A DNA stretch of 64,000 nucleotides, from the NCBI GenBank assembly GCA_963965975.1, contig OZ014411.1:10547501-10611500 (forward strand), written 5' to 3'. Source of the DNA: Xestospongia bergquistia. Taxonomy: Eukaryota; Porifera; Demospongiae; Haplosclerida; Petrosiidae. Under the pieces are notes generated by a model that was given only the letters and a program-made list of their open reading frames with translations, ran no database searches and was not told the origin of the DNA. This document shows, piece after piece, positions 21,265 through 35,400 of the stretch. The position numbers and the translations under genes were made by a program. Positions within the stretch are counted from its first letter, which is position 1; each line of letters begins with the position of its first letter.

Positions 21265-24200
21265 ATGGGATTTACTCGATACAGTGATGTTCTATCATTA
21301 GAACAAGTAAAGAAGAATACTTGGATTGTGCACAAGATGGGAATTTTGCAATTCATTTCTATTTACAAGAAATATAAAGACATCAGTGGATATTCTTTGA
21401 AATGGGGAGATGAGGTAAATGTTGTTGTTTTATATAAGGTTACTTTTTAAGGACTAGGATAAATTAGATATACACAGAAATTTCTCATACAATATTTTAA
21501 TTGATTAATTAAACAGATTTTATAACTAGTTATTGATACCTTCAAATATTCAAACTCAACTGATTTTATTGTACATGATCACTTTCATAAGCATTATCCA
21601 GAGCTGCATTCTATGTTATGATATCCATACCTAAACTGCTAAAACATTTTCCTAGTATAACAGTTTCATTTTCCTTCTGTACACTTGCTAACTACATTAT
21701 CACATGTACCTGTGTGCTGCTACAAACAGAACATTTCCTACAACTTGTAGTATGTATAATATCTCCTTTGATAAATCATGATCTAGTATATACCCACAGT
21801 GAACTCAATCCTATATCAATCCTATTGTTTGAGGTTACTTAATATTTAAGGTTACGTAATCTACATATCTTTTATTTTATTGCTGTATGTCAAAGAAATA
21901 AAATGAAATTACACATTGTATGACTAACAGCTGGATTGTTTTATCATATGCTTCTATTGTTTTTAAGTTAGCCTCACATTCCTGGGCCTCACATTCTTAA
22001 GACCAAATACCTGACATTCTTGTGCTTTTACTTGTGTGTGGACATTGTGAGGCTAATATCAACTATATTAAGTGTATCAAAAGCAATGAATGACCGTAAC
22101 ATTGACTATTGAGTTTAATTACTCTACACATCATGGTTGGGTTTGAGCTTCTAGTGTTAATGGCTATAGTTTCTTCGTTTTTCTCAAAACCTTAGTCTAC
22201 AATGATACACAAGCACAGCATGAAGTGAAAATCGTATGACAACTTTTTTATATAGTATCCTTATATTGTTGATAGCATGATAAGTTGACTTTGTTGACTC
22301 TAGATGTGAATATTTTATATAACAATATTTTTGCATGACTTAAAAGTGTCTTCATTTTTTTAGGTAGAATATCATTTGCTTACATTAGATCATAAACACG
22401 AAGTAGCACGAGTAAGTCTGACAGGACCAGAAGTAGTAGAAAAACTATATAATCAGGACATTAGTGATGATGTAGGGTAAGGCTTATAATTAACATCACA
22501 AATAGTTATAATATTTTATAGTATACTGATATTGCTGACTGTATGCATAATTATACATTTTATGATTATAATTAAAGCATCATTAAACAGTTAAGTTAGA
22601 ATGCATACTTGTGTCTATAGAATGCTTTATATTGCATAATAATATTTTTTAAAATTAATATATAGAACTTTATAAATGTCAAATTTTATTTGCCTCTTAA
22701 TAAGTTAGCTTAAATTAATAATTAAATACAATACTATCTTAATTAACTGAGCTGATTTAAATCTGGAAAGTTCAATAATTATAAAAAAACAACAAGACAT
22801 ATTCTTTGTGTTGCTTTTTGTATTTTTTATTGATTATTTATTAATGTAATCCATCTTCACAAATAACAGTATACAATTCACATAAATGACAATTATGTAG
22901 ACATGTCATGATGATTTAAAAGTTAATATAAGTTTGTTTTGTTGAACTACAATCATTTGATTAAGAGTAAACAATCACGCATGTAACTGAAAATAAAATA
23001 AAAAAATTCTCATATCCTAACCACCTCATCTAATATGTTATTTATCTAAGGAACAAGTCAGGTATGGAGTTTGGATAAACATAAAATTGTGTTCAAGCCA
23101 CCATTTTTTAAATGTAATATTATTAACTTATCTAGTTTGTTCACTATCTTTTATATAGTTGATGTAAGTGTTGTATGCTGCTTCTTTTGTTTAGACCAAA
23201 ATGGTTTCATGAGCTTGCAAGATTTACAATAGAAGGTTTGTTTCAAATGGAGTACTTTGTGTTAGTAACATGTGTGCTTCTTTATTTCTATAATTTTATG
23301 GCCATCTTTTGTTATCAAAAAACTAAACTTCTTTATAATGACTCCACTACACAAAGCATACTGAGAAATTCTATGATTGTTTGTATATGCCCCGTTGTTT
23401 TGCTTGTTTTATTTTATATATGTACATGGCAAATGAAAGCAACAATATAATCACATACAAGTACTTCAACAGGTAACACAAACAAAAGCAAGGAAGATAG
23501 CTTAATGATTGCATTATGTAATGAAATACAAAAGGCTAGGTGTGGTTCATGTGATGTTTCCCTAGAGATTAACAGAATTATAGCTTTATTTTTGTACTAG
23601 GTATTCCAGGTGCTCCTTATGGAGGTACTCTCAGTGATATTAGTAAGATTGAAGCTAATATGAAATTAAGGTACTGTATGCTGTCAAGTTTTGTTAGCTT
23701 TACTCTCAACTACCAACTAAGCATTTTAAAATCTATATATGATTACTTCTGTTAGGCTTAAAATGCTCAATGAAGTGCTTGAAGAAACTCCAGTCATTCC
23801 TCTATGTCTCACTGTGTTTCCAAGGTATATATCAAGGTACTGTAATTGTGATTTGCACTATCTCTTATAATAAGGATGGGTTGTCCTGGATTTACTGAGC
23901 CCCAGTATATACCAGATCCACTTGTATCAGGATCTCAATTCATCCCAAATTTTGAAGTTTGGGCAAGTCATCCAAGATGTTTGTAAGTGTCTGAAATCAT
24001 TCTTAGCAATGACATCATGTGAATAATATAGAGAGGCATGTATTGCTATTCGTGATAGAAGAGGAGATAAAGTCATTCAAAATATACCATTTCAATGTAA
24101 ATAATTGTGTCATTAAGATTTTATATTTATAAGAGATTTCTATATATTAGGTAACCATTCAAGGATATGACATTCATGAAGCACGTCATTTGTATGATCA

Positions 24201-25116
24201 GTTTGCAGTCTTCTGTCCCATTATGGTTAGACTCATTAACAGTATTTATTTGTTACTTATAATGTATCATATGTAATGTAGTTGGCAATGACTGCTGCTT
24301 CACCTATTCACAGAGGATATTTATCTGATGTTGACTGTCGATGGGGTGTGATGTCTAATGCACTTGATGATAGAACTCCAGAGGAAAGAGATGTATGTGC
24401 TAATAATATTCTTATAAACTGTTCAATGTTGACTTCTTTAATTGTTATAGCCTTTTAATAAAGATTGCTATTGCAAGTCTCGTTATGATTGTATTGACAT
24501 GTATTTAGCCAATCCTGAATACAATGATACATTTGTACGCATTAATGAAACAGCCTATAAGACAATGATTGAAAATGGTTAGTACTGGTAGTCATAGACA
24601 ATCATGGTATTGTTATTATTGTATTTTGTCAACAGGTGTTGATGAGATATTAGCCAAACATATTGCTCATCTATTTATACGTGATCCTGTTTTTGTGTTT
24701 GCAGAGAGTCTTGAACATTAGGATATAGAGAATGAATCTGATCATTTTGAGGTATAGATTGTGTTGTGAATGCAATAATTGATACATCTCTTTTATTAGT
24801 ATATCCAGAGCACTAATTGGCAGAGTATGCGATTTAAACCTCCTCCTCCTAATTCAAATATTGGTTGGAGAGTAGAATTTAGAGTCATGGAAGTATGAAA
24901 TATTACATCTAATTCTCTTTTAATAAATTATAAACAATCTGTCTGTCTCTCCTTCTCTCTGTCTCTCTCTTTCTGTCTCTCTCTCTGTCTCTGTCTCTGT
25001 CTCTCTTTGTCTGTCTCTCTCTCTGTCTGTCACTGTCTGTCTCTGTCTCTGTCTGTCTCTGTCTGTCTCTCTCCCTGTCTCTCTCTCTCTGTCTCTCTCT
25101 GTCTCTCTCTGTCTCA

Positions 25117-25191
<75 letters not shown>

Positions 25192-26168
25192 AAGTTACAA
25201 GTCACTGAATTTGAAAATGCTGCCTTTGCTATATTCATTGTATTATTAACAAGAGTTATACTTTCATTCAAACTAAATTTTATTGTACCAATATCAAAGG
25301 TAATTAACCTAATTGATGTTAATTATGCACTGCTATATAATAATAGATGGAGGAGAATATGAGATTGTCTATAGAACGAGATGCTATACATCGTAATCTT
25401 TTTTATTTCCGTAAAAATGTCCTATCAGATGATGACAACAGTGACAAAATCAATGGACCAAATAGCACAAAAGAGCAACATCATGACGAATATACTTTAA
25501 TGAGTGTTAGTACTATTTTCAATGGCAATGTAAGGCAAATTGTATGAATAATGTTATAAATACATTTATAAATGTGTATTTAGTGACTGTAATAACTACA
25601 AGTAATATTGTCTTTTTAAATTCTATATAAAAATATCACTTGTATTTCCAAATTATTTATTTGATAAGTCTGTGCTTCTAAATCAAGGTACATGCATAAG
25701 CAGCCATTTACTTGTATAGATACCATTAACATCACAATTACTATAGAAAGTTGCTTTGAGGCGTTTTAAGTCTTGTCATATGACTATCAGTCAGTACTTC
25801 CTGTTGTAATCATAAATGTTTCTATAATTATAAACAATAAATGATCTTGTTCCTATTTTAATTTAATAGGATGATTTTGTTGGTATTATTCCACTAATCA
25901 AAATGTATCTAAATAGTATGGATGTTGATGTCGAGACCTGGTCTATGCTGATGGAGTATTTAAAATTTCTGTCTGACAAAGCTTCAGGTACAATGAAATG
26001 ACTGTGGAGTCTTCTTGTCATTTTCACAATATAGGAGCACTACCGACTACTGCAACCTGGATAAGACAATTTGTACATACACATCCTGACTACAAGCATG
26101 ATTCAGTTGTTGGTGACAAAATTGTATACGATCTTATCAAACATTTATCTGAAAGAAAAATTCCATAA
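21265..26168 (+). pseudogene. GCLC: Glutamate-cysteine ligase catalytic subunit, copy B (dead)
   Basis: Exons found: 21265-21414, 22364-22476, 23195-23235, 23601-23670, 23756-23824, 23875-23982, 24032-24088 (cut), 24151-24225, 24282-24392, 24451-24577, 24636-24751, 24800-24892, 25195-25299, 25347-25529, 25870-25987, 26035-26168. The start [20 protein letters not shown] and the [14 protein letters not shown] motif of the ligase core are present. A deletion at 24,088/24,089 removes the donor of exon 7, all of exon 8 (TPTPFIEPF) and part of intron 8. Exon 12 has TAG at 24,719-24,721 ([16 protein letters not shown]) where copy C has GAG. These lesions differ from those of copy A, so the copies decayed independently. 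Confidence 0.92.
24937..25191. repeat. TCTC/TCTG polypyrimidine tract, GCLC-B intron 13
   Basis: About 255 bases; the 3' half is almost pure TC. Same position as in copies A and C. Confidence 0.95.
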
Positions 26169-26445
26169 TTTTGATTGAACTAGCTAGTACTATACTAGAA
26201 TTGACTTTTGACTTAAGACATAATATACAGGATTAATATTATATTAGAATTAGAAAGTATATACTAAAACAACACTATAGTTTTAAGCAACCTTCATCTT
26301 ATAAACTATCAATAAAATTTTTCCTATAACTTTAATTCCACGTGAGAAACAACTTGATAACTAATGAAGTGTATTAGATGCACTTTTTCTCTTTGTAAAG
26401 AAATAGTGTTCCATCTAACTAACTCTTCTGCCAAGTTTTTCTTTA

Positions 26446-26693
26446 TGATTTTGAACAAAAGGGAATTTAAGCATTGGAAAGTGTATATCTATATGGATAT
26501 ATTAGGTCAGCTTGAGAAATGCTCCCAACAAGGCTTTGAATGTCAATGTTTCAGAAAATTTAATATTTATCAATCTAAAACAAAGTTTCAAAGAAGACTG
26601 CATTATTTCATGCAGTGATACAGTAGTAATAAATATGTTGACAGATTTCATATATAAAAATCACCAAACAAATAAAGTATTAATGCCTAACAG
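26446..26693 (+). repeat. M repeat, copy 4
   Basis: Lies between GCLC copy B and RNA copy 4, with the same right joint as copy 2. Confidence 0.8.
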
Positions 26694-26824
26694 ACATATA
26701 ACAGTCTTCATTATACTGTTATTTCAAACACAATGTAGCTCACAGATGCTAACTAGCGTTAATGATATTCATAGGCGACAAACAGCGCGCCCCACAAAAG
26801 CACGAAGACAAAATCTGCAGTACA

Positions 26825-26831
26825 TATAAAA
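26825..26831 (+). promoter_or_regulatory. TATA box of structured RNA copy 4
   Basis: TATAAAA starting exactly 30 bases before the predicted 5' end at 26,855. Confidence 0.6.
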
Positions 26832-26854
26832 GGAAATGAAAACCAACTTGGATA

Positions 26855-27204
26855 GGTTGTGTTGTGGGCCAGCGTTCTACAATGCATCAGACCTCTGAGA
26901 TGGTTACCAGCATACTCTACGGAGTATCCGAAAGGCCGACTAGGATAGGGCTGGTAGTCTCCCTTTAAACGAGAAGAGGCTGGTGTATTTGTGGTTCCCG
27001 GTTCCTGAATGCGACATTCCCTAAGAGCTGGAATCCCGTACGGCTGGTTTTAAGTTAGGGCGATGCTCCAGCCAGGATTACCTCGCGAAGACGAGGGTTA
27101 CCAAGCCAGGTGGCGGTCCCAGCTAGCAATAGCAGGGAATCCTGGAGCCTAAGTGGAAGCCTGAGTGGGTGAGCGAGTAGGAATCGTTTGGGCAACACAA
27201 CATG
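26855..27204 (+). ncRNA. 350-nt structured RNA candidate, copy 4
   Basis: Body matches the reference copy with no indel. The downstream T run is longest here (13). A deletion starts about 50 bases after the T run and removes the start of gene U, so the RNA unit itself was spared. Confidence 0.65.
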
Positions 27205-27217
27205 TTTTTTTTTTTTT
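27205..27217 (+). terminator. T-run terminator of structured RNA copy 4
   Basis: Thirteen T directly after the terminal stem. Confidence 0.6.
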
Positions 27218-27255
27218 AATAAATCTTGACTTTATTTAAACTACAAGAAATGTCA

Positions 27256-27912
27256 GTCCATTTTGGAGGCTCCCCTCATGTTTATATCCATAATCCAAAA
27301 CCTGCTGCATGTAATGAATTAACATTACGCTCTGGACAACTGGTAACTTATACATTTAAGAACCTCATTATTTAATAGACTTGCTAGATTGGGACTTTAA
27401 GTACTGATAATGTAGCTTTCCATCATGATGTTGCATTATTTCATTTTGAAGACTACCAACGCATACGTCATATAAGTGGATGTACCCTCATGTAACAACC
27501 ACACCCACCATTAATGCAATTACTCATGTATTTATCATCAGGTGCTATAGATTAACAACAAATGGTTTGACTCTTCAATATTTGACTAATTTCAAAGCAC
27601 TGAAAACAGAACAAGATACAGAAGTGGTAAAAATAATGATATCATAATTACATCATATTGACATCATTGCCATAGCCACAAGTTTCTAGTCGAGGACAAA
27701 TTATTAAAAGAAAGAAACCAGACCCAGTGTATTATGGAGATTTTGTGGTAAAGGGTTAAAAATTAATGATAATGTGTTCTATAATATATAGTCGGCTATT
27801 CAAGACTTGGATCATGAAAATGAATTAGATTTATTATATACTGTTATCACATTACCTGAAGGAGAAGAAACAGTAGCTCAATTGTGTTTTTTAGATGACA
27901 ATACAGGAAAAA
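27256..27912 (+). pseudogene. Unidentified gene U, copy 4 (truncated at both ends)
   Basis: Starts abruptly inside the HFGGSPHVYIHNPKP block (ATGTCAGTCCATTTTGG) and stops after the FLDDNTGKI segment, where it joins AACAGTCTACATTAC from the U 3' flank. The first two blocks and the terminal exon are missing. Confidence 0.5.
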
Positions 27913-27975
27913 TAACAGTCTACATTACAAAGTTAATCACAGATATTAATATCTATGATATTATTAAGGAGTTAT

Positions 27976-28231
27976 TTATTTTGTAATTATGATTCCATGA
28001 AAACCACGATACTTTGATAGTGTTGTTCCTTTATATTCTATCTTCATTATAGTACTTGTATGACTAGTGTATTCTGTCTGTCCTTGACTATTACAAATTG
28101 CATCAATTTTTGTAGTAAGTCCAGAATAGATAGTTAGGTAGTCAGAAGTACAGTCTGTAAAGTCAAGATCAGTGTAGAGAAGTCGGAAAGTTGGTTTCTT
28201 ATTGTTCATGAAAATATAACAGAAACAGTTA
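27976..28231 (-). pseudogene. CUB-domain C-terminal fragment, copy 3
   Basis: Same open frame as the other CUB copies, with the loop reading TEYTSHTSTIMK (three residues more than copy 1). SDYLTIYSG and GFHGIIITK are kept. Lies on the minus strand opposite the array genes. Confidence 0.5.
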
Positions 28232-28233
28232 CA

Positions 28234-28268
28234 GTCTGTGTATATTTCCCTGGGAAATATACACAGAC
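28234..28268. repeat. Perfect palindrome before CUB fragment, copy 3
   Basis: Arms GTCTGTGTATATTTCCC and its reverse complement with a 1-base centre (T here, A in copy 1). Confidence 0.9.
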
Positions 28269-28311
28269 CGCTATTGACAGCATTTGGTTTTTATTGACAA
28301 GACTAAAGCAT

Positions 28312-28556
28312 GATTTTGAACAAAAGAGAATTTGAGCATTGGAAAGTGTATATCTAAATGGATATATTAGGTCAGCTTGAGAAATGCTCCCAACAAGGCT
28401 TTGAATGTCAATGTTTCAGAAAATTTAATATTTATCAATCTAAAACAAAGTTTCAAAGAATACTGCATTATTTCATGCAGTGATACAGTAGTAATAAATA
28501 TGTTGACAGTTTTCATATATAAAAATCACCAAACAAATAAAGTATTAATGCCTAAC
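28312..28556 (+). repeat. M repeat, copy 5
   Basis: Between the CUB palindrome and an NCKAP1 fragment, with the same right joint as copies 1, 3 and 7. Confidence 0.8.
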
Positions 28557-28607
28557 TGTTTAATAGTCAATATGACTATCTTCATCAGTAACATGATATA
28601 GTTCATT

Positions 28608-29608
28608 ATGGCACTAGCCAAAGAAATTGATTGTGAGAAAGATTTCCCCAAATCTAGAGAAGCAATATATGTTTTAGTAGATTTAATAAGTGTAATAGAT
28701 TTGTGTATGTTGCCAAATACACAGGGGAAAAAAGTCTATTTACAATGTTTGGAAAACAATATTTATATTAGTTGTATTACTATGCAAATTTACCACTGGA
28801 TTATAATATTGATGGCTTTTGGATGAAATGTTACAACTATACAATAGAAGTGATAAAAATATATGTCACTAATCTTATTATTATAATATTTATGTTAATA
28901 TTGATATACAAAAATACCCAACTCTTGTATTATTAATGATTTAACAATGTATCATTAATAACCAATGATCATATTATTATTGATATAACATTGTAAAAAG
29001 AATATCAATAATACATTGCTTTTCTTTAGTGGTCCTACAATTGTATATGTGATGATAATTAATCCAATGATTGAATTATTAATGATATAATATTGTAAAA
29101 GCAATACAAATATGCTTTCATTAGTAGTTCTGTGATGATAATAATCCAGTGATTGTGTTATCATCATAAAAATGATGGAAATTGGTCTATTGTAGTCTCA
29201 CTATTTGTAATTATGGCTTTATACAATAATATATTATTGCTTTGCAACTTAATTGAGTTATACAAGCCATATAACTGATATATATATATATATTTGATTA
29301 TCTTAATCAAATATATATATATATATTAATTACTATCTAACTAGAATATTTTAAAAGCACGTTTTGTTCTTTCAAAGACAATTTTGTAATTAATAGTTCC
29401 ATTGTCATTTATGATACTCATTGAAGATAAATTTATCATTGACAATTATTTTACTACAAATTTAAGGAGTAAAAATATCATCCAATGTTATTGAGTATTA
29501 TGTATATTATTATATAATTTATATCATATTTAATATGTGTATTGTTTGTATCTTTAATAGACATCTAAGAAAAAGGACAAAGAAGTTAATATGGAGACAT
29601 CATTTTAG
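28608..29608 (+). pseudogene. NCKAP1: NCKAP1 C-terminal fragment, tandem copy 2
   Basis: KEIDCEKDFPKSREAIYVLV block followed by ATAAGTG at 28,686, the same donor loss as tandem copies 1 and 3. The last exon encodes SKKKDKEVNMETSF before a stop at 29,606-29,608. The LLESFFPY exon is missing. Confidence 0.6.
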
Positions 29609-30722
29609 TTCAATATATTCTCTAACTAAAACAGTTTTAATAATAACTTAGTGTGTAGTATTTGAACAAGTTAATAGTATAGATTATTACTATAGAATAC
29701 TATAATATGTATATGAACTATGTAATTAGTTTGTGTGTGTATTAAGTGATTTTTTGAGCACATCATTTCAATTTTGCCATGAAAAAATAACTTAAACCAC
29801 ATCCTTCTAACACGTGCACATAATGTCTAGAATCTGAGAAAAAACCTTATCTCCAATTATTGTATAGCTACTAATATCATTGCATTAATTCTTGTCAAAG
29901 TCAATATTGCATGTGTATGATATACAAGAATATAAAACTGTAAATGTAACTATACACATATACTCTAATATCTGTGCATACAAGAACATTTACAAAAAGA
30001 TAAAGAAGACTGAACAATGTAACAAACATCCAATAGTGATTTAAATTGATAATCCAAACTTTGCTACTGTTGAGTGTAATAATCCACTGATTTGACAACA
30101 GATATATATATGTGTGTATGTCATTTATAATATGAACTGACATTGTTGTTAATAAAGGTGTTTGCAGTGTTCAATATCATTGCACCTGTCAGCTATAGCT
30201 ACCTAATGATATTTAGATTGCTGATGGTTTAAAAGGTCATTAGACTTTACAGAGGCTAACAGAAGGTTGCTTTACTCCATGTAGTGAATGACTAGCTTTA
30301 TAAACATCCCATTGGAACCTTTAGGACGACCATGACTTCCACTGAAATATTTGTCTATGTTATATGCTTAAGAATACTTCTCAGAAGCTGCAACAAGAAA
30401 GAACACTTCTTGGGTGTGACTAGATAAAGTAATATACATGCTCAATTACCGGTTACTGAGAAAATAAAAGATTAGTAAGAAAATTTCCTGATTGTCCTAA
30501 CAACAAAGAAACAGCTACTCACTAACAAGATTAATTACCAACTCAAAGAGTTATTGCTAGTTACCTCAACTTATTGTCAAGTATAGCTTTATACTTCTTT
30601 TGAATCTACTGACTTAAGAGTTAAATTGGACCTACCATTATCATGATAATAATATCATCAAAAATGTTACTTGGTAAAGTCATTTTGCAGACTACATGTT
30701 CATACATTTTTTTCTTTCTTAG
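29609..30722. other. Spacer between NCKAP1 and RACK1 fragments, unit 2
   Basis: Copy of 18,391-19,501 with scattered substitutions and short indels. Non-coding. Confidence 0.5.
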
Positions 30723-31350
30723 GATGGGATGGCTATGTTGTGAGATCTCAATGAAGGCAAACATCTTTATACTCTTCATGCATCAGAAACCATTAATGCT
30801 TTAGCCTTTAGTCCTAATAGATACTGGCTCTGTGCTGCTACTGGACCCAATGTTAAAGTATGGGTAAGTTTAAAATATGAATACAAAACTATGATTACTT
30901 CAATGTCCATGGATTGTGTGATTTCTCTGAAGTTAAATACACTGCACTGATTCTGAAGAAGACAGTCTATAAAGGTTTCCTATATATTTACTGAATTATT
31001 GAGTATGGAAGTTGGACACTATTTTAATACTGATCCCTATACCATAAACATTAAGCATTGAGTATTAAAGTATGTGGTCCAAGGTTCAGACTGTCCCATT
31101 GAATGCTTGCAATTAAGACGTCCCAACAACTAAATCATACAGGATGTCAAATTAATATCTTTGAAAAAATACATCAACTTATTAATTTTTTTAGGATTTG
31201 GAGAGCAAGTCATTAGTTGATGAGATCAAACCTGAAGTTTATGGTGGTAGTCTAGAGTGTATGTGTCTTTCCTGGAGTGCTGATGGACAGATGTTGTTTG
31301 CTGGCTACACAGACAATCTCATTCGTGTCTATGATGTAGAAGTACTTTAA
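30723..31350 (+). pseudogene. RACK1: RACK1 last two exons, copy 2 (dead)
   Basis: Exon 30723-30863 (141 nt, full length) encodes DGMAML, then TGA at 30,741-30,743 replaces the invariant TGG of the WD motif, then [15 protein letters not shown] and [18 protein letters not shown]. Exon 31195-31350 is intact: [38 protein letters not shown] and a stop. Unlike copy 1 it has no frameshift, so the two copies died by different mutations. Only the last two WD blades are present. Confidence 0.9.
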
Positions 31351-32494
31351 ATAGAATCTATTGTTTTGTTTATAAGTTTAAATTGAGATTGTCATAATAT
31401 GTAATAATTAAAATTAAATTTAGTATAATTTAGATAAAACTGTATATTAATAACAGGAGTGGTACAGTCTAAAATTGTTATAATTTGACTACTAGTGATG
31501 TATCCATCAAATCTTGTTATCACAATTTATTGTTTAGTGTCTGAATCATGTTACATCCTCCAGACCGGACCGTAATAATTTATAATTAATTTCTAATTTG
31601 TCAATCATCCCACCTACTCTGCATACACTTAATAAAATTCATTGAAGTTAGCAAATACGTTTTTTGCCGAATAAAGAAGCAACTCAATTGTTATAGTTTA
31701 TAATTGTCAACGTTTCAATCCCCAGGGTAGAGGTCGTGCATACTGAAGGAGCAGATTCTAATAACAACATTAAAAAAGGTTATTAAGAAAGAGAGTGTAA
31801 GAAAAATTATATTAATTTTAGTTATTTTATCTTTAAAAGCTATATTACTAACCTATGGTTATATTCATGATAATCTTACTGTGAAAGTGAGAATACAGAC
31901 CTATTGCTTGAAACCTATCCTTCATACATCAGTGATTTTGTTGTTAGCCATATAAGTGTTCAATACGAAATTAATACATTTAGGTTCTGATAATCTAGGG
32001 GTGTTATGGTTTAGGAGCTAATTTTTGTTATAGAGGTTGCATTGCAAGGAGGTGCATGGCTATATTTCTATAAAATTTTATATGACCTATATCATAGCTA
32101 TCCTTTTAAGTTAGGGCAAGGAATCTATTAAAATGTATTAACAGACTCTTATCTGCTATATGTCATGATCAGCATAGTACCATTAAGCTGTCTACATTAA
32201 TATACAATATAATGTAATTATAAATATTAACTTCATACTATCCAGAAAGAAAGCTGGAAATGTAAACTCTCTGTAGATTTTACTCATTGATGACCTCTTT
32301 CCAATATTTTTATCATTTATTACATGAACAACCTTGAAAGTCATTTATAAGCATGTACTGGATAGTCCCAGCAGACTATAAGTATTTATCAAAGCAGTTG
32401 TGACAATCATGATATGAGACAAAGTAGATTTAGTAAAACTTATAATATCTTTTTTTATTTCTATGTAGTTTGTTCCAACAATAGACTGATAAAA
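31351..32494. other. Spacer between RACK1 fragment and GCLC copy C
   Basis: Probable 5' regulatory region of the intact GCLC copy. No promoter element could be assigned with confidence. It differs from 20,124-21,264 by several short indels. Confidence 0.45.
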
Positions 32495-35400
32495 ATGGGA
32501 TTTACTCGATACAGTGATGTTCTATCATTAGAACAAGTAAAGAAGAATACTTGGATTGTGCACAAGATGGGAATTTTGCAATTCATTTCTATTTATAAAA
32601 AATATAAAGACATCAGTGGATATTCTCTGAAATGGGGAGATGAGGTAAATGTTGTTGTTTTATATAAGGTTATCTTTTCAGGACTAGAATGCAATTAGGT
32701 ATACACAGAAATTTTTACAAGATGTTTTAATTAATTAATTTAACAGATTCTATAACTAGCTATTGATACCTTCAAAATATTCAAACTCAACTGATTTTAT
32801 TGTGTATGTGATCACTTTCATAAGCATTATCCAGAGCTACATTCACTTCTGATATGTTATGATATCCATACCTAAACTGCTAAAACATTTTCCTAGTATA
32901 GCAGTTTCAGTTTCCTTCTGTACACTTGCTAACTACATTATCACATGTACCTGTGTCCTGCTACAAACAGAACATTTCCTACAACTTGTAGTATGTAATG
33001 CATAATATCTTCGTTGATAAATCATGATCTAGTATATACCCACAGTGAACTCAATTCCATGTCAATCCTATTGTTTGAGGTTACTTGATATGTAAGGTTA
33101 CATAATCTATGTCCCTTATATATCTTTTATTCTATTGTTGTATATTGGAGAAATAAAATGACATTACACATTGTATGACTGGCAGCTGGGTTGTTTTATC
33201 ATGTGCTTCTATTGTTTTTTAAGTTAGCCTCACATTCTTGGGCCTCACATTCTTAAGACCAAATACCTGACAATCTTGTGCTTTTACTTGTTTGTTGTGG
33301 ACATTGTGAGGCTAATATCAACTATATTAAGTGTATCAAAAGCAATGGATGACCATAATATTGACTATTGATTTTAATTACTCTACACATCATAGTTGGG
33401 TTTGAGCTTCTAGTGTTAATGGCTATAGTTTTATCCTTTTTTCTCAAAACCTTAGTCTACAATGATACACAAGCACAGTATGAAGTGAAAATCATAAGAC
33501 AACTTTTTTATATTGTATCCTTGTTGATAGCATGATAAGTTCACTTTGTTGAGTGTAGATGTGAATATTTTATGTAACAATATTTTTGCATGACTTAAAA
33601 GTGTCTTCATTTTTTTAGGTAGAATATCATTTACTTACATTAGATCATAAACATGAAGTAGCACGAGTAAGTCTGACAGGACCAGAAGTAGTAAGAAAAC
33701 TATGTAATCAGGAAATTGGTGATACTGTAGAGTAAGGCTTATAATTAACATCACAAATAGTTATAATATTTTATAGTATACTGATATTGCTGACTGTATG
33801 TATAATTATACATTTTTATGATTACGAATAGAACATAATTGAAAATTAAACAGTTAAGTTAGAATGCATACTTGTGTCTATAGAATGCTTTATATAGCAT
33901 AATAATAATATTATATAGAACTTTATGAATGTCAAATTTTATTTGCCTCTTAATAAGTTAGCTTAAATTAATAATTAAATGCAATACTATCTTAATTAAC
34001 TGAGCTGATTTAAATCTGAAAAGTTCAATAATTTAAAAAAAACAACAAGACATATTCTTTGTGTTGCTTTTTTGTATTTTTTATTGATTATTTACTAACA
34101 TCTTAACAAATAACAGTATATAATTCACATAAATTACAATTATGTAGACATGTCATGATGATTTAAAAGTTAGTATAAGTTTGTTTTGTTGAACTACAAT
34201 CATTTGATTAAGAGTAAACAATCACACATGTAACTGAAAATAAAATAAAAAAATTCTTATATCCTAACCACCTCATCTAATATGTTATGTATCTAAAGAA
34301 CAGGTCAGGTATGGAGTTTAGACAAACATAAAATTGTGTTCAAGCCACCATTTTTTTAAGTGTAATATTATTAACTTATCTAGTTTGTTCACTATCTTTT
34401 ATATAGTTGATGTAAGTGTTGTATGCTGCTTCTTTTGTTTAGACCAAAATGGTTTCATGAGATTGCAAAATTTACAATAGAAGGTTTGTTTCAAATGGAG
34501 TACTTTGTGGCAGTAATATATGTGCTTCTTTATTTCTATAATTTTAAGGCCATCTTTTGTTATCAAAAAACTAAACTTCTTTATAATGACTCCACTACAT
34601 AAAGCATACTGGGAAATTCTATGATTGTTTGTATATGCCCCCTTGTTTTGCTTGTTTTATTTTATATATGTACATGGCAAATGAAAGTAACAATAAGACC
34701 ACATACAAGTACTTCAACTGATAACACAAACAAAAGCAAGGAAGATAGCTCAATGATTGCATTATGTAATGAATACAAAAGGCTATGTGTGGTTCATGTG
34801 ATATTTCCCTAGAGATTAACAGAATTATAGCTTTATTTTTGTACTAGGTATTCCGGATGTTCCTTATGGAGGTACCCTCAGTGATATTAGTAAGATTGAA
34901 GCCAATATGAAATTAAGGTACTGTATGCTGTCAAATATTTTAACTTTACTCTCAACTACCAACTAAACATTTTAAAATCTATATATGATTACACTTTTTA
35001 GGCTTAAAATGCTCAATGAAGTGCTTAAAGAAACTTCAGTCATTCCTCTATGTCTAACTGTGTTTCCAAGGTATATATCAAGGTACTATAATCATGATTT
35101 GCACTATCTCTTATAATAAGGATGGGTTGTCCTGGATTTACTGAGCCCCAATATATACCAGATCCACTTGTATCAGGATCTCAATTCATCCCAAATTATG
35201 AAGTTTGGGCAAGTCATCTAAAATATGAGTAAGTGTCTGAAGTCATTCTTAGAAATGACATCATGTGAGTATTATAGACAAATATGTATTGCCATTCGTG
35301 ATAGAAGAGGAGATAAAGTCATTCAAAATATACCTAGTGAGTTTCTAATACTAATCACTTTACACTACACTATAGGAGGACATTTGAAGACAGTAAAAAC

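Noticed and set aside
23175..23450. 91-codon ORF reading RPKWFHELARF then a hydrophobic stretch
   Set aside because: It is GCLC exon 3 read through into intron 3.
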